NCBI GenBank assembly: GCA_018982785.1
Contig: JAHHEN010000001.1
Coordinates: 310,001-374,000 of the forward strand
From: Enterococcus innesii
Lineage (GTDB): Bacteria; Bacillota; Bacilli; Lactobacillales; Enterococcaceae
Length of the DNA: 64,000 nucleotides
Direction of reading: 5' to 3'
Part shown: in pieces, positions 36,105 through 47,542 of the stretch
How positions within the stretch are numbered: the first letter of the stretch is position 1
How the letters are laid out: each line of letters starts with the position of its first letter
Position numbers and translations under genes: made by a program
The notes under the pieces: generated by a model
Seen by the model: only the letters and a program-made list of their open reading frames with translations
What the model was told of the DNA's origin: nothing
Database searches by the model: none

Positions 36105-36138
36105 GACAAATTCGTACATCGCTGTATCCGTATTTGTC
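36105..36138 (+). terminator. Hairpin downstream of the BlaI-type gene
   Basis: GACAAAT...TACA and TGTA...ATTTGTC pair around TCGC with small mismatches, about 100 bp after the stop, followed by CCTAGC rather than a T run. Weak terminator or RNA structure. The loop core resembles the spx terminator. Confidence 0.45.
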
Positions 36139-36240
36139 CTAGCTAAACATTGTAACCTTTCCGCCCCAGATTGATCGGCAATAGCTGAACGGCAACTCGT
36201 TTGTTATTGCCTTCATTTGAAATAAAAGCAACAATAAAGG

Positions 36241-36283
36241 AGAGCCATGTGCAGGTATTTTACCTGACACAGGGCTCTTCTTT
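36241..36283. terminator. Hairpin between the BlaI-type gene and convergent ftsY
   Basis: GAGCC-TGTG-CAGGTA pairs with TACCTG-CACA-GGGCTC. The plus-strand tail TTCTTTTT is a good T run; on the minus strand the tail is weaker (CTCCTTTATT). It lies right after the ftsY stop, so probably bidirectional. Confidence 0.7.
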
Positions 36284-37576
36284 TTATTCCTTGATCAAGC
36301 CTTTGAATAAGCCGACAACAAATTCATTTGGATCAAATGGCTCTAAATCATTGATGCCTTCTCCGAGTCCCACTAATTTGACGGGCAGCCGTAGCTCGTT
36401 ACGGATCGCCAAGACGATCCCCCCTTTGGCTGTTCCATCAAGTTTCGTTAAGACGAGACCAGAAACATCCGTCGTTTCTTTAAATTGTTTTGCTTGATTC
36501 ATGGCGTTTTGACCCGTTGTTGCATCCAACACAAGCAGGACTTCATGAGGGGCCGTTGGGTCCACTCGCTGAATGATCCGTTTGATTTTTTCTAATTCGT
36601 TCATCAAATTGACTTTGTTTTGCAAACGACCAGCTGTATCTACTAATAAAACGTCAGCATTTTCTCGTTTTGCGCGCTCCATCGCATCAAACACGACCGC
36701 TGCTGGATCGCCTCCGGCATTGCCACGAACGACTTCAACACCAGCCCGTTCACCCCAGACCACTAATTGATCGATGGCACCGGCACGGAAAGTATCCGCT
36801 GCAGCCAATAAGACTTTCTTGCCTTCGGCTTTGAATTGGTGGGCTAATTTCCCGATACTGGTGGTTTTTCCAACACCGTTCACGCCAACAAATAAAATGA
36901 CAGTCAACCCCGGTTGCATATTCAACTCGTTGACTTCACCGACACCCGCTTCCCCATATAGGTCAACTAATTTCTCGATGATGACATTTTGGACATCCGC
37001 TGTTTTCTTTACATTACGTAGTTTGACTTCTTGTCTCAATGCATCCGCGATCTTCATCGCCGCATCAAAGCCAACATCTGCACCAATCAACGTTTCTTCC
37101 ACTTCTTCGAAGAAGTCTTCGTCCACCGTACGGAAATTGGCGAACAATTCGTTCATCCGTTGCCCAAAGGTTTTTCGTGATTTCGTCAATCCTTTGGTGT
37201 ATTTGTCCTGCACACTTTCCGTCTCTGGCGCTGGTTGAAGGATTGGTTCAGAAGCTGGTGCACCCTCTGATGGTGTGTTCTCGGTCACTTCTACTGGAAC
37301 ACTTGGTGCTTCTTCTCCTTTATTCGCTACCGTTGCTTCTTGCTGTGGGGACGCTTCGGCAGTTTCTTGCTCTGCCTTCAAATCACTGGCGTCGGCGGCA
37401 TCTGTAGGTGCCACTGCTTCTGAAGCTTCTCGTTCAGCAGGTGTTTGTGCTGGCTGGCTTTCTTCTGAAGGCTGATTCTCTGGTGAATCAGCATCGACTA
37501 ACGGTTTATCGGTTTCTTGCTCTGCTTCTTTGGTTTCTCCAATCAGCGCTTTTTTGATTTTGTCAAAAAATCCCAT
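36284..37576 (-). CDS. ftsY: Signal recognition particle receptor FtsY
   Basis: FtsY is the membrane-associated GTPase receptor for SRP-ribosome complexes. From ATG 37576 ([25 protein letters not shown] eight bases upstream) the protein is 430 residues. A long acidic Ala/Glu/Pro-rich A domain (about residues 15-125) precedes the N and G domains. GTPase motifs: [44 protein letters not shown] and [12 protein letters not shown]. It follows a HAD gene with a one-base gap and closes the rnc-smc-HAD-ftsY order common in Lactobacillales. Confidence 0.96.
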   Translation of the reverse strand: MGFFDKIKKALIGETKEAEQETDKPLVDADSPENQPSEESQPAQTPAEREASEAVAPTDAADASDLKAEQETAEASPQQEATVANKGEEAPSVPVEVTENTPSEGAPASEPILQPAPETESVQDKYTKGLTKSRKTFGQRMNELFANFRTVDEDFFEEVEETLIGADVGFDAAMKIADALRQEVKLRNVKKTADVQNVIIEKLVDLYGEAGVGEVNELNMQPGLTVILFVGVNGVGKTTSIGKLAHQFKAEGKKVLLAAADTFRAGAIDQLVVWGERAGVEVVRGNAGGDPAAVVFDAMERAKRENADVLLVDTAGRLQNKVNLMNELEKIKRIIQRVDPTAPHEVLLVLDATTGQNAMNQAKQFKETTDVSGLVLTKLDGTAKGGIVLAIRNELRLPVKLVGLGEGINDLEPFDPNEFVVGLFKGLIKE

Positions 37577-37577
37577 C

Positions 37578-38396
37578 TTACGCACCTCCTTTTAAGACAT
37601 ATTCTTCAATCACTGCTGCCACACCGTCTTCTTGGTTTGAAACGGTGACAACGTCAGCCGCTTCTTTAATGATTGGCACGGCATTGGCCATCGCTACGCC
37701 AATCCCTGAATAGCGAATCATTGGCAAGTCATTTTCTTCATCACCGATCGCCATCACTTCTTCTTGCTTGATCCCTAAATCTTGCGCCAATAGGCTGATG
37801 CCATAGGCTTTGGTGATTCCTTTAGGCATAAATTCTAACAGGTTATTCCGGCTTTTGATGATTTCATATTTCTCGCGGATCGCTGAGGAAATCTCAGGGA
37901 TTTTAGGATCCAAGACTTCCTGATGGTAGGCGATCACCGCTTTATTATAGAGCATCGATTCATCCAGATCAGCTACAGCAAAAGGACGACAATCCAATAA
38001 AGGATTCAACGAGCCATAAATCGATGGATGCGCTGCTGAAGTCGGTAAACTCAAGACGATCTCTTCTGATACCACGTCTAGAGGCAAATTCAAGTCTTCC
38101 GCCACTGAAATCAATTCATGGATATCTGCCAGCTGCATCGCTGCTTTTTCAATGATCTCGCCAGTCTCATTTTTTTGAACCAAACCGCCGTTAAAGGTGA
38201 TGCTATAGTCGCCGGGTTCTTTTAGCGATAATTCTTCTAAATAGGGACGGATCGCCCGCAATGGACGTCCGGTACAAATGACGATTTTTACGCCTTGTGC
38301 TTTGGCACGAGCAAGTACCTCTTTGTTGCGAGGAGTCACTTCTTTTTTGTCATTCAATAACGTTCCGTCTAAATCGATCGCAATCAGTTTAATCAT
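37578..38396 (-). CDS. Cof-type HAD-IIB family phosphatase (YidA-like)
   Basis: This 272-residue cytosolic sugar-phosphate-type phosphatase has motif I DLDGTLLNDKK with the nucleophilic Asp at residue 8, motif II VICTGRPLRA, the lysine region KGITKAYG and motif IV GDEENDLPMI. A C2B cap lies between. The substrate is not predictable. It is inserted between smc and ftsY, a placement shared by enterococci and streptococci. Its stop is one base before the ftsY start, and it begins 12 bp after smc, so it is in the same operon. It is a distant paralogue of the HAD gene at 15514-16290. Confidence 0.9.
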   Translation of the reverse strand: MIKLIAIDLDGTLLNDKKEVTPRNKEVLARAKAQGVKIVICTGRPLRAIRPYLEELSLKEPGDYSITFNGGLVQKNETGEIIEKAAMQLADIHELISVAEDLNLPLDVVSEEIVLSLPTSAAHPSIYGSLNPLLDCRPFAVADLDESMLYNKAVIAYHQEVLDPKIPEISSAIREKYEIIKSRNNLLEFMPKGITKAYGISLLAQDLGIKQEEVMAIGDEENDLPMIRYSGIGVAMANAVPIIKEAADVVTVSNQEDGVAAVIEEYVLKGGA

Positions 38397-38408
38397 ATCA
38401 TTCCTCCT

Positions 38409-41400
38409 CTATGCTTGATCTGCTGCAAAACTACCGCCTTCACGCACTTCTTCTAAGCGTACGGACACGGTCTTCGACACTCCAGATTCTTGCATGGTCA
38501 CACCATACAACACATCTGCTGCCTCCATCGTTCCTTTGCGGTGAGTTACGACGATAAACTGCGTATCATTTTGGAAAGCACTCAAGTAATGACCGAAACG
38601 AGAGACATTGGCTTCATCCAATGCTGCTTCCACTTCGTCAAGCACACAAAACGGTACTGGACGAACTTGAATAATGGAAAACAATAACGCAATCGCAGTC
38701 AGCGCCCGCTCGCCCCCTGATAGCAAGCTGAGGTTTTGCAATTTCTTGCCCGGCGGTTGGGCTTCGATCTCGATCCCAGTGTTCAATAAATCTTTCGGAT
38801 CTGTTAAGACTAATTCCGCATGACCGCCGCCAAACATATTAGGAAATACTTGTTTGAATTGCAGACGGATCGCATCGAAGACTTCGCCGAAACGGGTTTT
38901 GACTTCTTCATCCATTTCAGACATCGTATCAAACAGCTGTGCTTTAGCCGACAGCAGATCATCTCGCTGACTCGTTAAGAACAAATGCCGTTGATTGACT
39001 TGTTCATATTGTTCGATCGCATTCAAATTGACTGGACCAATTTGCTCGATCGCATGTTTTAGTTCCTGAATGTCGACTTTGGCTTGTTCTGCATCCTCGA
39101 TTTCAGGGAAATCTTGCGCGGCCTTTTCAAAGGTGAGATTGTATTCTTCTTGTAAATACAACAAACGATTATCCATCACCAATTCTGCGCGATTTTTTTC
39201 GATCTCAACTTCGGTTTTTTCTGACAGCTTTTCTTTTTGCGTTAAGTTTTCAGCACTCAGGGCTTCGTCTAATGCGCCGATTTCTTGTTGAACGACTTGA
39301 CGTTGTTCACGAATCACCGTCAATTCCGCTGTTACCTGCTGCTTGGTTGTTGTAAATGCCTCAATTCGCTGAAGAATGCTTTCTTCTGAAAACTCATGAT
39401 CGCTGACGTTGCTTGTCAAGGCAGCTAACTGCCGTTCTAGGGATTGTTGACGCGCTTCGTTTTCTTCCAATGCTTGATTCGTAGCGGCAATTTTTTGCTG
39501 CAAATGCGCCACTTGTTCTTTTTGAACGGCGAAAGCTGCCTGCAAGCGCGCACTTTCTTGTGCTAAGGTTTGGCGTTTTTCCTCGATCAAGTCTTCTTCG
39601 GCATTCATTTGATGAATATCTTGATCGATTTTCGCCAATTGCGCCGCAATATTCTTTTGCTGTTCTTCCAAACTCGTCTTCTTCTCATCGTACTCTTCAA
39701 AGAAGGCTTGCACTTCGCGATGTTCAAAATCAAACACTTGCTGCTCTTGCTTCAAGCGGCTCAGGTCATTCTCAAGATTTTGTAAGCGGCTTTGCAGCTC
39801 ATGCTCCGTCATGCGAGCCTGTTCGCCTTGGGTCCGCAATTCTTCTAGTGCTGCTTGTGCTTCTTTGGTCGCTACTTCAAAATGCTGGACTTGCTTTTCC
39901 GTTTTTAAAAGCCGCTCATCCAGTTGCACCGCTTGTGCCGTCAATTGTTGCAGCTCATTGCTTTGGCTAAACAAACTACCGGCATTTTTCTTCGTTGCGC
40001 CACCCGTCATGGAACCACCAGCATTCATGACATCCCCTTCTAAAGAAACGACCCGATAGCTATAGTTCAATGCTCGTGCTAACGCATTAGCACTTTGCAA
40101 GTCTTCGGCAATCAAGATACTGCCTAACAAGTTATCCGTAATGGTTTGGACGTGTTCCGGCGACTGGACCAATTCGCTGGCAACGCCGATAAAGCCAGAC
40201 ACTTGCTTGGCTTGATTGCGGGCATAATCTGGCAAATGACGGGCTTTGATAGTCGTCAGCGGTAAGAAAGTGGCACGACCGCCGCGATTTTCTTTCAGAT
40301 ACGTGATGGCTGCCCGTGCATCCCGTTCATTTTCAACGACGACATGCTGTGCAGCGGCGCCTAATGCGGTCTCGATCGCCACGGTATAGTCTTGTGGCAC
40401 ATCGATCAACTCCGCTACTGCGCCAACGATGCCGCTGATCTGCTGTTTGTTTTTCAAAATCAAGCGAACGCCTTGATAAAAGCCGCTATAATTTTCTTGA
40501 ATGTCTTGCAGACTGCGCTGTTTCGCTCGTACCTGCTGCACTTGACTCATTAACTGATACATTTTCTTTTGTTCTTCATCAAAGCGTTTTTTGTTGGTCT
40601 GAGCTTTTTCTTGAAGATGGATGTATTGCTTGCGTTGTTCTTCTAAAATCACCTTAGCCTGTGTCAGTTGTTCTTCCACAATTTGCGCTTCCGTCGTCTT
40701 TTCTTTCAACGACGTATTCATTTGCGTCTGCTTGCTTAACGCCGTTTGATTTTTCGCGGCTTCTTGTTGGTATTGACGCTCCAAGTATTTCAATTCGTTT
40801 CCGATCGTTGCCTGCTCCTGCATGGCTTCGACATATTGGCTACGCAACTCTTCAATGATTTCTTTTGCTGAACGTTGGTACTTTTCCTGCTCTTGCTGAC
40901 ACGCCAGCATCGCTGCTTCAACTTCCTGCACACTACGATTCTTTTGTGAAAGCAAGCCGATCAATTCTGCTTTTTCTTCATTTAAAAGTGTGACCCGTTC
41001 CGTGACTTCCTCTAAGGTTTCTTGGTATTCCGCAGAACTTTTTTGCGTATGTTTTGATCGCTCATCCAAGACTTCTTTTTGTCCTTCAGCTTGCTTCAGT
41101 CCTTCGGTGACCTCTAAAAGCTGCTGATTCAAACGCTCCAACGTTTCATCAAAGGCGGTCCGTTGTTGCCGCAAAGAATGTAGCGACAGTTCCCCTTGGT
41201 TGATCTTTTCGGAAATCTGCGCCAGTTCTTGGTTAAAGGTACTCAGTTGAGCTTTGGCTGTCTCCCACGCTTCTTTTGCTTTCGTGATCTCTAAGACTGC
41301 ATAGGCCACATCAACCGTCGTCAATTTTTCTTTTAACGCTAAAAAACGGTTGGCTGCTTCACTTTGGGCTGCCAAAGGCACCAACTGATCTTCTAGTTCA

Positions 41401-41987
41401 TAAATGATATCTTGTAGACGGCTTAAATTGTCTTCTGTTTCAAACAACTTTTGCTCAGCTTTCTTTTTCCGCTGTTTGTATTTCAATACCCCCGCCGCTT
41501 CTTCAAAAATCCCACGACGGTCTTCTGGTTTGCTGCTGAAAATTGCTTCTACCTTGCCTTGGGAAATGATCGAAAATGATTCTTTCCCCAACCCAGAGTC
41601 CATAAACAATTCTTGGATATCCTTTAAGCGGCAAGCTTGTTTATTTAAGAAAAAGTCGCTTTCGCCGGTTCTTCTCAAGCGGCGAGTCACGCTGATCTCA
41701 CTGTAATCCATCGGTAAATAATGATCGCTATTGTCTAAAACGATCGTCACTTCCGCTATATTTAGCGCTCTGCGGGTGTCAGAACCTGCAAAAATAACAT
41801 CAGGCATTTTGCCACCACGTAGATTTTTGGCAGATTGTTCTCCTAAAACCCAACGAATCGCTTCGGTAATATTGCTCTTGCCGCTGCCATTTGGTCCGAC
41901 GACTGCAGTCACACGATGTTCGAAATCAATGACTGTGCGGTCGGCAAAGGATTTAAAGCCGGCAATCTCTATTCGTTTTAAATACAC
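38409..41987 (-). CDS. smc: Chromosome segregation ATPase SMC
   Basis: SMC forms the condensin-like ring that folds and segregates the chromosome together with ScpA and ScpB. The 1192-residue protein begins [18 protein letters not shown] and has Walker [10 protein letters not shown] at about residues 32-40. Long coiled coils rich in Gln, Glu and Ala occupy about 170-510 and 660-1020, with a hinge between them ([23 protein letters not shown]). The C-terminal head carries the signature [18 protein letters not shown] and Walker [16 protein letters not shown]. It lies 15 bp after rnc. No frameshift is present despite its length. Confidence 0.97.
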   Translation of the reverse strand: MYLKRIEIAGFKSFADRTVIDFEHRVTAVVGPNGSGKSNITEAIRWVLGEQSAKNLRGGKMPDVIFAGSDTRRALNIAEVTIVLDNSDHYLPMDYSEISVTRRLRRTGESDFFLNKQACRLKDIQELFMDSGLGKESFSIISQGKVEAIFSSKPEDRRGIFEEAAGVLKYKQRKKKAEQKLFETEDNLSRLQDIIYELEDQLVPLAAQSEAANRFLALKEKLTTVDVAYAVLEITKAKEAWETAKAQLSTFNQELAQISEKINQGELSLHSLRQQRTAFDETLERLNQQLLEVTEGLKQAEGQKEVLDERSKHTQKSSAEYQETLEEVTERVTLLNEEKAELIGLLSQKNRSVQEVEAAMLACQQEQEKYQRSAKEIIEELRSQYVEAMQEQATIGNELKYLERQYQQEAAKNQTALSKQTQMNTSLKEKTTEAQIVEEQLTQAKVILEEQRKQYIHLQEKAQTNKKRFDEEQKKMYQLMSQVQQVRAKQRSLQDIQENYSGFYQGVRLILKNKQQISGIVGAVAELIDVPQDYTVAIETALGAAAQHVVVENERDARAAITYLKENRGGRATFLPLTTIKARHLPDYARNQAKQVSGFIGVASELVQSPEHVQTITDNLLGSILIAEDLQSANALARALNYSYRVVSLEGDVMNAGGSMTGGATKKNAGSLFSQSNELQQLTAQAVQLDERLLKTEKQVQHFEVATKEAQAALEELRTQGEQARMTEHELQSRLQNLENDLSRLKQEQQVFDFEHREVQAFFEEYDEKKTSLEEQQKNIAAQLAKIDQDIHQMNAEEDLIEEKRQTLAQESARLQAAFAVQKEQVAHLQQKIAATNQALEENEARQQSLERQLAALTSNVSDHEFSEESILQRIEAFTTTKQQVTAELTVIREQRQVVQQEIGALDEALSAENLTQKEKLSEKTEVEIEKNRAELVMDNRLLYLQEEYNLTFEKAAQDFPEIEDAEQAKVDIQELKHAIEQIGPVNLNAIEQYEQVNQRHLFLTSQRDDLLSAKAQLFDTMSEMDEEVKTRFGEVFDAIRLQFKQVFPNMFGGGHAELVLTDPKDLLNTGIEIEAQPPGKKLQNLSLLSGGERALTAIALLFSIIQVRPVPFCVLDEVEAALDEANVSRFGHYLSAFQNDTQFIVVTHRKGTMEAADVLYGVTMQESGVSKTVSVRLEEVREGGSFAADQA

Positions 41988-42002
41988 TCCGCCAGTCCTC
42001 TC

Positions 42003-42695
42003 TTACTGTTCAAGATCTGCCAAGGCATTCGCCGCGGCGTCCTGTTCTGATAATTTCTTCGATTTTCCTTGTCCTTTTCCGATCAAGGTATCATCGCAAT
42101 AGACTTCCGTCCAAAAAATCCGTTCATGGGCGGGGCCTGCTTCTTTGATCAAACGATAATTGATGGAAACATCGCCACCACGCTGCAAGACTTCTTGCAA
42201 GCGGGTCTTATGATCCATCTCATGGGAAAAAGCACCTGCTTTTACTTTTGGAAAAACAACTTTCGTCAAAAAGCCGCTGACACTTTCCAGTCCTTGGTCC
42301 AAGTATAACGCACCTAAAAAGGCTTCAAATAGATCACAAAGCAAAGAAGGTCGTTTACGACCGCCAGAGTTTTCTTCCCCTTTGCCTAGACGAATGTATT
42401 CATCGAATCGGCAATCTTTGGCAAACATGGATAAACTGTCTTCGCGAACGATTGCCGCCCGTAGCTTCGTCAGCTTACCTTCGGGCAGATCTGGCAATTC
42501 ACGATACAAATACCGTGAAACGATCAACTCTAAGACAGCATCGCCCAAAAACTCTAAACGTTCGTTATCTGACAAGTGCAAGTTGCGGTGCTCATTCACA
42601 TAAGATGAATGCGTAAACGCTTGTTCAAGCAGATCTACATCATGGAACACAATATCAAACTTTTCTTTTAGTTCTTTCGTTAATTGTGTATTCAT
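42003..42695 (-). CDS. rnc: Ribonuclease III
   Basis: RNase III cleaves double-stranded RNA, including rRNA precursors and structured mRNAs. The 230-residue enzyme has the catalytic signature [17 protein letters not shown] (about residues 43-59), [15 protein letters not shown] with the second acidic cluster, and a C-terminal double-stranded RNA-binding domain (about 155-228) ending [20 protein letters not shown]. It is the first gene of the rnc-smc-HAD-ftsY block. The 170 bp upstream contains no gene, only AT-rich sequence and then the oppA terminator. Confidence 0.96.
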   Translation of the reverse strand: MNTQLTKELKEKFDIVFHDVDLLEQAFTHSSYVNEHRNLHLSDNERLEFLGDAVLELIVSRYLYRELPDLPEGKLTKLRAAIVREDSLSMFAKDCRFDEYIRLGKGEENSGGRKRPSLLCDLFEAFLGALYLDQGLESVSGFLTKVVFPKVKAGAFSHEMDHKTRLQEVLQRGGDVSINYRLIKEAGPAHERIFWTEVYCDDTLIGKGQGKSKKLSEQDAAANALADLEQ

Positions 42696-42867
42696 TTGTC
42701 ACATTCCTTCATTAGTTTATCGACACTTCCCTATTATACTGGTTTTTGCCGAATTATGAAATGTTTCCTCCAAATTCTTGGAAAGACTGTAATAAAAATT
42801 TATCTACTTAATCTTCTCCTGTATAAAAAAGCCTGTTTTCCTCAGATACCCGCAAAAAAAACAGAAA

Positions 42868-42895
42868 AAAAGACGTCCCAGAAAGGACGTCTTTT
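42868..42895 (-). terminator. Rho-independent terminator of the opp operon
   Basis: AAAAGACGTCC and GGACGTCTTTT form an 11-bp perfect stem with a six-base loop and a T run on the minus strand. Confidence 0.93.
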
Positions 42896-42908
42896 CACCG
42901 ATCATTGA

Positions 42909-44693
42909 TTAACGAGATTCAGCTGTAACTGAAACTGTTGCCCATGTATTATGGTCTGCATCATATGCCCATGTAAAGTCTTTCACGCGGTTTGAAATTG
43001 GTAAAACTTCATTCCGATAAAGTGTTGGGATTACGAATGCTTCATCTGCAGCATATTCTTGCCATGCATCAAATGCTTCTTTACGTTTTGTTTCGTCAAA
43101 TGAATCTTTTGAATCGATTGCTTCTAATAGCTTCGTGTTTTCTTCAGATTCAAAACGAGTGTAGTTGAATGCTGAGTTTGGTCCATAAAGGCCAGTTGGA
43201 GAAGGATCTGATCCAGTTCCCCATGCCCCTTGGTAAACATCAACTTCAGGATCATCATTTTTCAACTTGTCATAGAATGCTTGGAAGTCGATCAAACGAC
43301 CTGTGGTGTATTGTACATCAAGTCCGATTTCATTCCATTGTTGGATGTAGTAATCTGCTAATGGTTGTGCCGTTTCGCCACCTGACATTGAAGCAAAGTT
43401 GATGGTCAATTTCTCACCATTTTTGTCTTCACGCATGCCATCACCATCAACATCTTTGTAGCCAGCATCATCAAGTAATTGATTTGCTTTGTCGATGTTT
43501 AAAGTGTAGCCTTCTACTTCGGTGTTGTGCAATGTGCCGAATACTGGTGGGATCAATGTCGTTGCATTTGTACGCAAGCCATTGTAGAAACGACTTCCGA
43601 CAGCATCATTATCTAATGCATAGCCCATTGCTTGACGCAATGATTTATCCGCCATTTTTGAATCAGGATCGTAATTAACTTTTCCTTCTTCATCATTCCA
43701 AGTTCCCAATTTAAAGCCGATATAAGTATAGGCTTGTTCAGGACGACCTAAGATTTGGTAGCCATCTGTATCTTTGTATGTTGGGTACGTATCTGTTGGC
43801 ATTGACAATGCAATATCATATTGTTTTGCATTCAAAGCTTCTACGATTGAAGAAGTTGGAACAGCTTTAAATGATAATTTATCCATTTTAGGAGCGCCGC
43901 CGTAGTAGTACTCATTTGGTACATACTCAACAGATTCTCCCGCAACGATATTTGACATCACATAAGGACCAAAGACGATTGGATTTTTACGAACAGGATC
44001 GCTTGATTCCATATCTTTGACTTCAATTCCTTCAAAAGCGTGTTTTGGTAATGCTGAAGACCAAATACCGCCACCGGCTTGCATCATACCAGGGTGAACT
44101 TCTTTGTATTGAATTTTAACGACTTTGTCACTTTCTTTGGTGATACCAGAAATTGTATCAGCTTTGCCATCATGATAATCTTCCATACCAACAATGTTAG
44201 TAAAGTTATTATCGTAACGGATACCTGTATAATCTTTATGACCGATTACTTCATAAGAGAAGATCACGTCATCTGCCGTTACATCTTCACCGTCAGACCA
44301 TTTCAAGTTATCACGCAATGTGATCGTTGCTGTGTTGTTTTCTTCGTCTAATTCAAGATTAGCCGCACCACCATCAACGATTCGGAAATCAGCGTCTGTT
44401 AAGAATAAACTTTCATTACTTGGTTGCATAAATTGGTAATCATAGTTATCTTGATAAAATTCTGTTTGGAATAACCCTTGGAATTGCGTATCCATCACTA
44501 CTGCAACATCCAATGTTCCGCCTTCAATTGCATCCTCGTCATTCTTGACTTCTGTTGGCATTGAGCTGATATCTTCTGTTTCTGTCGCTGAATTACCGCC
44601 ACCAGAAGAATCGGTTCCGCCGCCGTTGCTGCCACACGCTGCCAATGCTAACACTGACAAAAGAGTGACCATACCAAAAATATTTTTCTTCAT
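42909..44693 (-). CDS. oppA: Oligopeptide ABC transporter substrate-binding lipoprotein
   Basis: This 594-residue family-5 solute-binding protein has a lipoprotein signal and lipobox LAAC with Cys at residue 20, then a Gly/Ser/Asp-rich tether. SBP_bac_5 features include TLRDNLKWSDGEDVTADDVIFS, the conserved KQYDIALSMPT region and LRQAMGYALDNDAV. It should capture peptides at the cell surface and deliver them to OppBC. It is the last gene of the oppDFBCA operon, right before a strong terminator. Peptide pheromone uptake is a further possibility for such proteins in enterococci, but nothing here shows it. Confidence 0.93.
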   Translation of the reverse strand: MKKNIFGMVTLLSVLALAACGSNGGGTDSSGGGNSATETEDISSMPTEVKNDEDAIEGGTLDVAVVMDTQFQGLFQTEFYQDNYDYQFMQPSNESLFLTDADFRIVDGGAANLELDEENNTATITLRDNLKWSDGEDVTADDVIFSYEVIGHKDYTGIRYDNNFTNIVGMEDYHDGKADTISGITKESDKVVKIQYKEVHPGMMQAGGGIWSSALPKHAFEGIEVKDMESSDPVRKNPIVFGPYVMSNIVAGESVEYVPNEYYYGGAPKMDKLSFKAVPTSSIVEALNAKQYDIALSMPTDTYPTYKDTDGYQILGRPEQAYTYIGFKLGTWNDEEGKVNYDPDSKMADKSLRQAMGYALDNDAVGSRFYNGLRTNATTLIPPVFGTLHNTEVEGYTLNIDKANQLLDDAGYKDVDGDGMREDKNGEKLTINFASMSGGETAQPLADYYIQQWNEIGLDVQYTTGRLIDFQAFYDKLKNDDPEVDVYQGAWGTGSDPSPTGLYGPNSAFNYTRFESEENTKLLEAIDSKDSFDETKRKEAFDAWQEYAADEAFVIPTLYRNEVLPISNRVKDFTWAYDADHNTWATVSVTAESR

Positions 44694-44709
44694 CCTGTAT
44701 CCTCCTTGT

Positions 44710-45626
44710 TTATCCTAGTCGTTGACGCGCATCCGCTGAACGCTTAAATGCTTGACCAACGTAATTGATACTCAACATCAAGACTAAAATTAGAATTGAT
44801 GCGGGTAACCAGATCCACTGTCTGTTGACCAGCACATCACCGCTGCTGGCATACCCGATCAGTGTCCCCAAACTTGGAACATTGGTCGGCAGACCAAAAC
44901 CTAAGAATGTTAGTGTCGTTTCAATACCGATATTCGCTGCAAAGTTCATTGTTAAGTTGGTGATGATCAATGAGCTAAGGTTCGGCATGATTTCGCGGAA
45001 CATGATGACAAAGTCATTGGTTCCGAGGGTTTTCGATGCACTAACATATCGCGACGGCCTTCTGAAAGGGTCTTACTTCGGAAGAGCCTTGCTTTTCCGA
45101 CCCAGTAAAAGGCACTCATGACCCATATAAAGGTCCAAACGTTATAACGAGGTACGATCGATACGATAACGATAATGATCAGCATGATCGGTAAAATCAT
45201 AACGAAGTCAACGATACGCATCAAAATATTATCAATGATACCGCCATAATAACCTGAGATGATCCCTAGTCCGACCCCAACGATCGACGTAATGATCGTG
45301 ATTGAAAAACCAATCAAGATTGAGTTACGCGCACCGATGATCAATTGTCCCCAAACATCACGGCCACCTTCATCCGCCCCTAAAAGGTAGGTGCCGCCGT
45401 TTGGCGAAATCGCGCCAGGTACAGCGTATTTATCAAGGATGCTGACACGCATCACTTGTGATTGATCGATAACTGCCGAGCCGATAAACACGAATAATAA
45501 AACTGCGACTAACAAAACTAATGAAAAGATCGCCATTTTATCTTTTAAGAATTCGCGAAAAATCATTTTCAATCCCATAGGCGGGATGCTCTCTTGTTTT
45601 AGTACTTTTTCTTTCTTTTCAGACAC
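44710..45626 (-). pseudogene. oppC: Oligopeptide ABC transporter permease OppC, frameshifted
   Basis: This inner-membrane permease starts at GTG 45626 (SEKKEKVLKQESIPP; AGGAGG upstream). The first 190 residues read correctly: membrane segments, a periplasmic loop with GTYLLGADEGGRDVWGQLIIGA, and the start of the cytoplasmic EAA loop at TLSEGRRD. The frame then shifts. One added T in the GATATG near 45048 gives YVSASKTLGTNDFVIMFREIMPNLSS, the normal EAA loop, and completes a 305-residue protein ending at 44710. Position between oppB and oppA supports OppC. A single-base sequence error is the simplest explanation. Confidence 0.9.
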
Positions 45627-45641
45627 ATTTATCCCCTCCTA

Positions 45642-46598
45642 TTACTGGATTCTGATTCTTGGATCGACAATACTCATGATGATATCTGACAGTAGCGTAC
45701 CGATCAAGGTCGCTAGTCCTAAGATCAATGTTAGTGAAGTGATCACGGCATAGTCCCGTTGGACGATACTATCGATAAACAGTTTTCCGACACCTGGGTA
45801 GGCGAAGATTTTCTCAATGACCACAGAACCTGCGATCAATGACGTGATCTCGTAGCCCATTTGTGATGCGATCGGCAACGATGCATTCCGGAAAACGTGA
45901 CGTGAGAAGACTTTATTCGTTGGTACCCCTTTTGAACGAGCGGTACGAACGAAATCCAATGATTTCGAATCAATGACTTCACTTCGCAAGTATTGGATCG
46001 TCACTGCTGTTCCTAATAATGCAGAAGTGATTGCCGGTAATAGTAGGTGATACAAACGACTCCAAAACTCAGCCATGCCGCTGACCCCCGGTGCAACGGA
46101 ACCACCCGTTGGGAACCAAGCCAATCGGTAACCGAAGATGAACAATGCGATCAACGCAAAGATAAACAACGGTACGGCGAAACTGAAGAAGTTGTAAACA
46201 ACGACGACTTTATCAAGCAATGAATTTTGGTAACGTCCTGCCCACATCCCTAAAGGAATGGCAATCACGTAAGTCAAAATGACCGTCAATAAAGATAACC
46301 ACAATGTATTGCTGATACGTCCTGCTAATAATGTTGAAACAGGCAATTTAAAGATAAAGCTTTGTCCAAAGTCCCCTTTTAAGGCATTTCCGATCCAACG
46401 GAAATACTGGGTATACCATGGGTCATTCAAACCAGCGGCTTCACGCATCCGCTCAATAACAGCTGGATCTTGGTTTGGATTGATCAAACCAGTAAATGGA
46501 TCCCCAGGCATTGCTTGTGCGATCAAGAAAATCAAGATACTCAAAATAATGACTTGCGGGATCATCAACAACAAACGACGTAGAATTGTTTTCCACAT
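45642..46598 (-). CDS. oppB: Oligopeptide ABC transporter permease OppB
   Basis: This 318-residue inner-membrane permease of the DppB/OppB type has six hydrophobic segments. The N-terminus is MWKTILRRLLLMIPQVIILS, followed by the signature loop MPGDPFTGLI. The EAA loop is FVRTARSKGVPTNKVFSRHVFRNA, and the C-terminus has YPGVGKLFIDSIVQRDYAVI. It forms the channel with OppC. Its ATG shares a base with the oppF stop (TAATG), so translation is coupled. It is in the middle of the oppDFBCA operon. Confidence 0.95.
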   Translation of the reverse strand: MWKTILRRLLLMIPQVIILSILIFLIAQAMPGDPFTGLINPNQDPAVIERMREAAGLNDPWYTQYFRWIGNALKGDFGQSFIFKLPVSTLLAGRISNTLWLSLLTVILTYVIAIPLGMWAGRYQNSLLDKVVVVYNFFSFAVPLFIFALIALFIFGYRLAWFPTGGSVAPGVSGMAEFWSRLYHLLLPAITSALLGTAVTIQYLRSEVIDSKSLDFVRTARSKGVPTNKVFSRHVFRNASLPIASQMGYEITSLIAGSVVIEKIFAYPGVGKLFIDSIVQRDYAVITSLTLILGLATLIGTLLSDIIMSIVDPRIRIQ

Positions 46599-47542
46599 TA
46601 TTCAGCACCCCCGTTTTTCAATGCGACTTGGTGCGACTCGGTGATTTTACGCAAGTCATACACTCTGCCAGATTCGTCGTAGTAATCTTTTTGATGGGTC
46701 ACATATTCCAACTCGACCTTGCGGCGGTTTTCTTTGTGAGCATCGCGATTTTTTACGTCGATTTGAGGAATCGCTGATAATAAACGTTTTGTATAGATGT
46801 GACGCGGGTCTTGATAGATGTCTTCCCGTGTCCCGATCTCAACGAAGCGGCCTTTGTACATGATGGCGATATTGTCACACATGTGTTTTACGACCCCTAA
46901 GTCATGAGAGATAAATAAGAAACTTAAGCCAAATTCTTGCTGGATCCGTTTCATAAAGTTCAGTACTTGCGCTTGCACGGATAAGTCAAGAGCTGAAACC
47001 GGCTCATCGGCGACGATCAGTTTTGGATTGGATGCTACCGCGCGGGCAACCCCTAACCGCTGACGTTGGCCACCAGAGAACTCGTGAGGATATTTGTATA
47101 GGGCATCTTCTGGCATCCCAACGATATCCAACAAACTTTTCACACGTGTTTTCTCTTCTTGATCGCTTAAGCGTTCAAAGTTGCGCAATGGTTCGGCGAT
47201 AATGTCTACCACGCGTTTTTTAGGATTCAAGCTAGACATTGAATCTTGGAAAATCATTTGGACATCTTTGTTGTAGTTCATTTTTTTGCGGACGGAACGT
47301 TTGGTCACGTCTTGCCCATCATAAATGATTTCACCGCTAGTGATTTTTTCTAACCCAACGATGGCTTTTCCCGTCGTGGATTTACCAGAACCAGACTCAC
47401 CAACCAATCCGTAGGTTTTTCCTTTTTCTATGATGAAGTCCACACCGTCAACGGCATACACATGGTCCGTGACGCGGTTGAAGAATCCGCTGCGAATAGG
47501 ATAGTGGACTTTCAGATCTTTGATTGTAATTAATTCTGTCAT
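46598..47542 (-). CDS. oppF: Oligopeptide ABC transporter ATP-binding protein OppF
   Basis: This 314-residue cytoplasmic ATPase subunit has Walker A GESGSGKST, the signature FSGGQRQRLGVARAV, Walker B LIVADEPVSALD and the H-loop FISHDLGVVKHM. The C-terminal extension (IYTKRLLSAIPQID) is typical of peptide-transport ATPases. It forms a heterodimer with OppD to power peptide uptake. It starts directly after the oppD stop and overlaps oppB by one base. The four-Cys iron-sulfur motif of some OppD/DppD proteins is not seen in this subunit. Confidence 0.95.
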   Translation of the reverse strand: MTELITIKDLKVHYPIRSGFFNRVTDHVYAVDGVDFIIEKGKTYGLVGESGSGKSTTGKAIVGLEKITSGEIIYDGQDVTKRSVRKKMNYNKDVQMIFQDSMSSLNPKKRVVDIIAEPLRNFERLSDQEEKTRVKSLLDIVGMPEDALYKYPHEFSGGQRQRLGVARAVASNPKLIVADEPVSALDLSVQAQVLNFMKRIQQEFGLSFLFISHDLGVVKHMCDNIAIMYKGRFVEIGTREDIYQDPRHIYTKRLLSAIPQIDVKNRDAHKENRRKVELEYVTHQKDYYDESGRVYDLRKITESHQVALKNGGAE